This document shows positions 58,701 through 64,000 of a stretch of DNA of 64,000 nucleotides, piece by piece. The position numbers and the translations under genes were made by a program. Location: contig JAGPYM010000001.1 in assembly GCA_020736575.1 (NCBI GenBank), positions 3,038,001 to 3,102,000 of the forward strand, in the 5' to 3' direction. Position 1 is the first letter of the stretch, and each line of letters opens with the position of its first letter. Source of the stretch: Thelonectria olida. Lineage: Eukaryota > Ascomycota > Sordariomycetes > Hypocreales > Nectriaceae. The notes beneath the pieces were generated by a model. The model was not told where the DNA came from and searched no databases. It was given only the letters and a program-made list of their open reading frames with translations.

Positions 58701-58970
58701 GCAGCCGTAAATGAGACAGAAGTCGAGCCCTTCGACTACTGTGCTGTTAAAAGAAAAAAGAGAGAAATATCCCAAAGGCAACCAAAGCCTCCATAAATGA
58801 AAAATGAACCCAAATGAGGAGAGTCTAAGACGATCCGCAAACGCCATGCTTGCGCTCTGCGTGGTCCGCCCTGTACGCCTTCGTGTCCCGTATTCTTATT
58901 TGCCCCCGTGTGTAGCCACAAGACGAGGCGAAGCTAGTCTCCTGATCCCAAGTCGGGTCTATTTGAGACT
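55770..58970. other. Gene-poor region, 3.2 kb
   Basis: Bounded by the CIA30 start and the stop codon of the bZIP gene. The plus strand is pyrimidine-rich from about 56140 to 57800. No open frame joins into a plausible protein: those present are low-complexity and lack conserved blocks. It may hold a non-coding transcript or extended UTRs. Confidence 0.4.
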
Positions 58971-59951
58971 TCAATGCTGGGGATGAACCATGCCGGGAGA
59001 TCCGGGCATGGACAAAGGCGTGGTGGGGTATTCGTAACCGGACTCGGAGCAGTTCGCAGAGTGGTCGAATGAGTGAGACAATGGAGGAGTCTGCCGACCG
59101 ATCAGCAACGACGTTCTCTGGAGGCGATGCGCGGATGGCTGGCGTAACTCACATGAGGGTTGGAATGGTGCTCGTAAGGGCTAGAGGCATTGAGATCCAT
59201 GCCAGGCATGAAGCTGTAGGGCATGTACGGGCTCATGCCATCGTCACCGTAAGGTTCCCGCTTGACGGCATCGCTGAAGTGGCTCATTGAGGGGAGCGTG
59301 ACTGGGACAGTGGATGCAGTGAGGTAGTTGGGGTAGGAGTCGGCAGTGGTGATGGCAGGGTAGGGCTGAGGAGAGCCGTAGGGGTGAAGAAGAAGCTCGT
59401 CGGGAGCTGGGTAGGTCGAGTAGGTGAACAGAGGAGGAGTGTGGGAGCGTTCCCGCTCATCGTAGCTGTTGTTGAAGAAGATCTCGTCCGTGTGCTCCAT
59501 GGGAGGAGTGAATTGCGAAGGAAGCGTCTTGACGGGGGTGACGGGCTGGGCCTTTGACTTGGAGGATCGCTTCGTCTTGGTGGGAGCGGGTTGGGATTGC
59601 TTCTCGGAGTCGTCACCATCGGAGGAACCAGCACGGCGCTCGAGGTCTTCGAGGCGGCGCTTGAGCTTCTTGCCTGTATTAGAAGCTGCTGTTAGTCTAC
59701 GATTCACTGGGAGTGAATTGAAGCCAAATTGGCCCCATTCATTGGAGCAGATATGACATACGGTAGTTGCGCTGGGCAATGCGGTTCTGGATTCTTCGGC
59801 GCTCAGCAAGATCCGAGATCTTGGTCCAGTCCTCATCGGGGTTGGCAGAGCTGCTAAAAGCGCTGCTGGTGGCATGGCCGGAGTACTGGCGAGGAGCGGG
59901 AGCAGGCGCCGAGTAGGCGTAGTGAGGTTGTGACATGGTGAACATGGACAT
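58971..59951 (-). CDS. bZIP transcription factor, YAP/AP-1-like basic region
   Basis: Exons 59762-59951, 59153-59673 and 58971-59090 give 276 residues. The basic region begins DLAERRRIQNRIAQRNYR and continues across the first junction as KKLKRRLEDLERRA. The N-x2-A-Q-R-x-Y-R pattern is that of fungal AP-1-like factors, but only a short heptad stretch follows. The middle is Pro/Ser/Tyr-rich; the last exon supplies TPPLSHSFDHSANCSESGYE and SMPGSPGMVHPQH. The penultimate donor GTGAGT must be used; otherwise a different, less plausible end is read. It lacks the Cys-rich domains of YAP1, so it is not the oxidative-stress YAP1. The target process is unknown. Confidence 0.88.
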
Positions 59952-60159
59952 GTTGGCTGTGTTGTTGGAGTACGTGGACTTTTGCAGAGTGTTGTGAGAA
60001 GCTGGAGAGGGAGTTGTCGTCGTTATGATCAACGACGAAGCTGTAAGTGGCCCAGATGCAGCAAGTGTAAGATGCTCAGATATCTTTCTGTTCTGTGTTC
60101 TTGGAGAAGCTTGAGGAGAGAGAAGCGAGCTTGGAGAGAGAAGATGAGGCAGCGGAGGG

Positions 60160-60170
60160 TATATATATAA
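60160..60170 (-). promoter_or_regulatory. TATA box of the bZIP gene
   Basis: TATATATATA lies about 210 nt upstream of the bZIP start codon on the minus strand, consistent with a leader of roughly 150-180 nt. Confidence 0.55.
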
Positions 60171-61840
60171 GCCCGAGACTGTTGAGTCGAGATTGAAGGC
60201 AAAGGTGAGTGAATAGCTTCTAATTGAAGACGGTGACTTGGAGATGAGGTGGGATGGTGGATGTGAGGGGGAAGAGGCTGTAGATTAAATATTGCAAGCT
60301 TCCATCCTTCTTCCAGCCCATGAACAAGCAGTCACAACCCAGGAAAGAGCCAAGCCAGCAGCCCGCAGCCCGCAGCCAAAGCGAGCGACGAGGAAAGAGC
60401 AGGGGGGGTGAAAGGAAAGAGCCACCAAGAGTCCAAAACCACGCCTTCCCTGCAACTGCACTATGGGTGCACCTTCCACAGCCGATGCGTATCCTTCCAT
60501 CCTATGTGCACACCCCCTCCAAGATTGACCAGGGGAGGGGGCGTGGATAGATAGGACTTGAGATTTGTGCCTTCGTCCACCCCTAGGGCGTCGCGCCCGC
60601 CAGGCCCCACTTCAACCCAAGAGGCCGACCCCACTTGTCCACCATCCATCCCTCCACCATCGACCAAGCCTCCTTGCCTCCATCTCCAGCCTTCATACAG
60701 CCCACTCACTCTGAGAGGAGAGAAGCTCTTCGACAGACGGTCATTGTTTTCCCGGGTCTCTCTGGCTAGGGCCATCCTCACAGGGCTGGCTGTTGGCTCT
60801 GGCTTGTCCCAACAGTCATGATGACCCATGCCATGCTTCGTCACAGCTCCTTCACGCTTCCTCGTCGACCAGTCCATCATGTCAAGGGCATTCGTTGCCT
60901 TGCCTTATCCCCGGGACTTGCCCGTGATTGCGAGTTCTTCTGATCTGGCCCTAATGGCGGGTCCCCCTACTAACGGTGCGACGGTACATCCCCCTTCACT
61001 TGGGGTTACAAACGGCCACCGACGGTGCCGCCTTGCGTGTCTCGTCTGCATACCAAATCGCCATGGCTGAGTCTCAGAAGTCGTTATAGAAGGCATTGAG
61101 ACGATAGCTAGTTCTATGCATGCTGCGATGCGACAATGGAATCGCCGGGGCTGCGCAATTTGTCACCGGCGCCGGTGAAAGTTATTGTCGCCGAACTCGC
61201 TTACATCCGAAGCCGTGTCCGTGTCCGTGTCAACCGTTGACTCTTTGCCCTGGAGCGCTGGGTGCCTGTCAGTCTGCCTGCCTGTGGGTGCGCCTGTGAG
61301 TGCATGGAGTGTGGGTGCCGACCGAACAGGCCTTGCCTGGTACTGTAGTATTTTCCCCCAGGACCAGGTAACTCGAATCTGCAGCCCAGAAGAAGCGGAG
61401 CGGAGAACAAGGGGAACAAGGAAAGCAGGATGGAATCGAGGCATGGGAGAGGTTCTGGTACCCGAGCGGCATGGCTTTCATCCCTCGACGAAACAGAGAC
61501 AATCCAACTTGATGAGAGTATCGGCTCCGTCGCATTGATGGTGGAGAGAAGAACTGGGCGGAGGCGCGGAGTTCAGGGCCTGAATTTTGGCGGAGAGGTC
61601 CCATTGAGTGAACAGCGACTTTCTTGGTTGAGGATACAAGACTCCACCAAGGCCAGCAAAAGTCGGAGATAGCACAGGCTGCATACTAGCACAACACAAG
61701 AGACGACACGACACAAGCCGGCACAACGAAACGCAAAGGAGCGGAAGAGAAGTCGAGGCAACCTGTATCCCATAATAGAATGCTTGCTGGAAGCTGAAGT
61801 CCGCAATTGACCAAAGGACCAAACGACGGCATAACACAGC

Positions 61841-61864
61841 ACAGAACAGAACAGAACAGAACAG
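61841..61864. repeat. (ACAGA)n microsatellite
   Basis: About five tandem units of ACAGA in the gene-poor region upstream of the bZIP gene. Confidence 0.8.
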
Positions 61865-64000
61865 CGCAGCACCGCATGGAGCCAGGATGGATCTTCAGCA
61901 GGCACTCACTCACACAAAACAGATACGGATCACTTAGGACTTAGATCCTCGTCGACTTGGGCCCTGCCACAACAACAACAACCCTCACCAGGTGGTCGAA
62001 TACTGTAATAGAAACCGATTTAATCATTCATCACTAAGCAAGAGAAAGAATAGAAGTCGAACCTTGCGCTTGGCAGATTGCCTACCAGCCTTTTTGCTTC
62101 CCTTCCCCATTCACCCACTCACTAACTTGACTTCCTAGGTATCAAATGCTCAGCCCGGGCCCAAGTGGGGCGCGGTCCGAATGCGAGCTAAGCCCGTTGT
62201 TGCACAGGCACAAGGGAAGGAAGGGAAGGCAGAATGTGGGCAAATATAGAATTTAGCCCAGATTCATTTTTGGCACGCAGCATCGCCATCGGCCATCCTT
62301 CTCTCCTTCTCCGCCACCACCCGCTTGACTCGACGACTTGCACGCCCACCGCCCACGCCCACGCCCTCACCCCAACTCCTACAACTCCAACACATCAACA
62401 TCGCCAGCAGCATCAACATTACCAACAACACACGTTCGCCAAATCGAATGTCCTCTTCACAGTCCCTCCCAAATTCCTCTCCCAAGGTTCCAAAACCCTA
62501 AACGAGAGTCCAGCTCCGCATCCCTGCAACCAACCACGAGCCGTCCCTCTCCAAAAATTGTCCGCCATGCCGGGGCGCACACCATTCCGAAGGCCGGGCC
62601 GATCATCTGCGTAGGGCTGTGTGACGACAGCGTCCGTCATTCGCGACTCTCCAACCACGCGCATCGTCGGTGACATCGATTCCTCCAGGAAGCTTGCACC
62701 TTTAGGCATGGCTTCTTTGTCCCCTGTCGTCGGAGAGCGGTGATTCACACCCACCCAACCACATGGGAGAGTTCAGGCACCACGGCTTCAACGCCTTCCG
62801 CAGGGCTCATCCGCTTCGTGGTCGCCGTAGTCCACGCCCCCAATTGTCTTCTGCTTTACAAAGTGCCTCCTAATACTACCACCCACAATGCATTGAGGAG
62901 TGATGCCATCTCGAATGGCTTCATACTGATCCGGTCTGGTGAGAGTCGGGTGCAGAACCACCGACCATGCCGCTGCGCCTTTGATATGACATTTGAGGGC
63001 GCCGCCGATCCCATACTCCATATCATGGTGATGCTCCTCATACCCAAACCGTGATATAGTCCGCCTACGTACATGCCAACCGTTAGACCCTGAGTGGTGG
63101 GCTAGCAGGCTAAACTCAGTACGGTATTTCGTACACAGACTGCCATGAGTGGCCCTACAAGGGAACCGAGCCAGGATCCCGTTTCTGGAGGCTCTCTACG
63201 AATCACGGTGCTGCTCCAGTATTAACCCCCAATACATTTGGAATCTTCCTCCAATCGTGGCACTGGCAGTTCCCCCGTCCCCCGTACGAATACAGTCATA
63301 CCTTTCTTTGCTTTGCCGACCCAAGGGAACGCACAGGCCAGCGAGATTCCTGGAACGGTCGCCCGCCGTTTTCCCTCCTGTCACTGACACTAACTAACGC
63401 CACTGCGCCCGCTTTGGTGTAGATGGAATCAAGACCTTTTGCAACTCGAGCAACTTCTCTTTTGGGGCAACGAGCAAGGGATGGCGAAGAAGCCATGGCC
63501 ACCTTCCACTACCGCAGCAAAGTCCGGCTTTAGCTCCGGGACACAGGCTGACGCCATCCCGCCTAGCGACGCCGCCTAGGTAGGATATACCAACGTGAAA
63601 CCAAACAGCCCGTGTGATTCCTCACCAGCACAACGAGCCCTTGATTAACTAAGCCTTAACTTGGGGAAGCTAACAAAGTTCGCGGATGAAGCCAGACCCG
63701 CGACGGGTGGCAAAAGATGTCGGATCAACAGCCGCCTGGCGCTGACTCAAACGCAGAGACGCAACGGCGCCCATTATCGTTGAATGAAACAAATTTACAG
63801 TGAAAGTTGCAGCTAGGCCGGCGCGTACGAACGGACTTCGAATCAACTTTCCTATTCCGTGTCGTACCGGAGGAACAGCACTGCCCACCGAACAGCGAGC
63901 GGAACATGTGAAGCCCCGCGTCTCCGCCATTTCGTATACTTCGTACAGTTGTTGACTACCTACGTATTGGAACGACTTCTTCTGAGTCGGCCGACGGAAC

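Larger units (their letters stand above)
59952..64000. other. Gene-poor region to the window end, 4 kb
   Basis: Only short, low-complexity or ATG-less open frames on both strands. It starts with the bZIP core promoter and includes a (GAACA)n repeat. No rRNA, tRNA or transposon features were recognised. A gene starting beyond the window could use its right end as promoter. Confidence 0.4.

Noticed and set aside
62234..62614. 126-codon plus-strand frame near the window end
   Set aside because: Pro/Thr/His/Gln-rich repeat-like translation; no signal of selection visible.

Overview
The window is nuclear DNA of a filamentous ascomycete, most likely a sordariomycete and plausibly Hypocreales. This rests on short introns (about 45-150 nt) with GT-AG borders and CTAAC-type branch sites, a dispersed 5S rRNA gene lying alone between protein genes, and the gene set: a cpc-1/CpcA-type bZIP, MON2, an mtr-like amino acid permease and fungal_trans regulators. 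No bacterial or viral genes were seen. Gene models were built by hand by joining reading frames across splice sites. Every junction given keeps the frame, but none has transcript support. Predictions with an initial TTG or GTG were moved to the first usable ATG.

Layout. 0.2-1.3 kb: secreted protein of unknown function. 1.8-7.2 kb: MON2. 7.5 kb: intact 5S rRNA gene. 7.9-9.8 kb: TRM7 and a GNAT acetyltransferase. 11-16 kb: GPI-type surface protein, amino acid permease and zinc alcohol dehydrogenase. 16.5-17.7 kb: polysaccharide deacetylase. 18-33 kb: the accessory-looking part of the window, with a beta-carbonic anhydrase, two HD-domain (cyanamide-hydratase-like) proteins, an amidase, a C2H2/fungal_trans regulator divergent from a short-chain dehydrogenase, and an OPT oligopeptide transporter. 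33.6-45.7 kb: housekeeping genes, namely cpc-1, a CCDC174-like protein, homoserine dehydrogenase, a small membrane protein, TRM8 and an MDM1-type sorting nexin. 46.8-55.8 kb: an SR splicing factor with a 6-nt exon, PEX11, fructose-1,6-bisphosphatase and CIA30. 59-60 kb: a YAP-like bZIP gene in an unusually gene-poor setting of about 3.2 kb on one side and at least 4 kb on the other.

The most striking observation is that the accessory part contains the two halves of a second 5S rRNA gene. Nucleotides 1-26 lie at 18061-18086 and nucleotides 34-117 at 22981-23064, in the same orientation and order. They flank 4.9 kb holding the carbonic anhydrase and both HD-domain genes. This looks like an insertion into a 5S gene, a known target of at least one giant fungal transposon (Starship) family, although no recombinase gene is visible here. 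The genes from 18 to 33 kb could together import and break down a nitrogen-containing compound (amide, nitrile or cyanamide type), but that is inference from gene families only.
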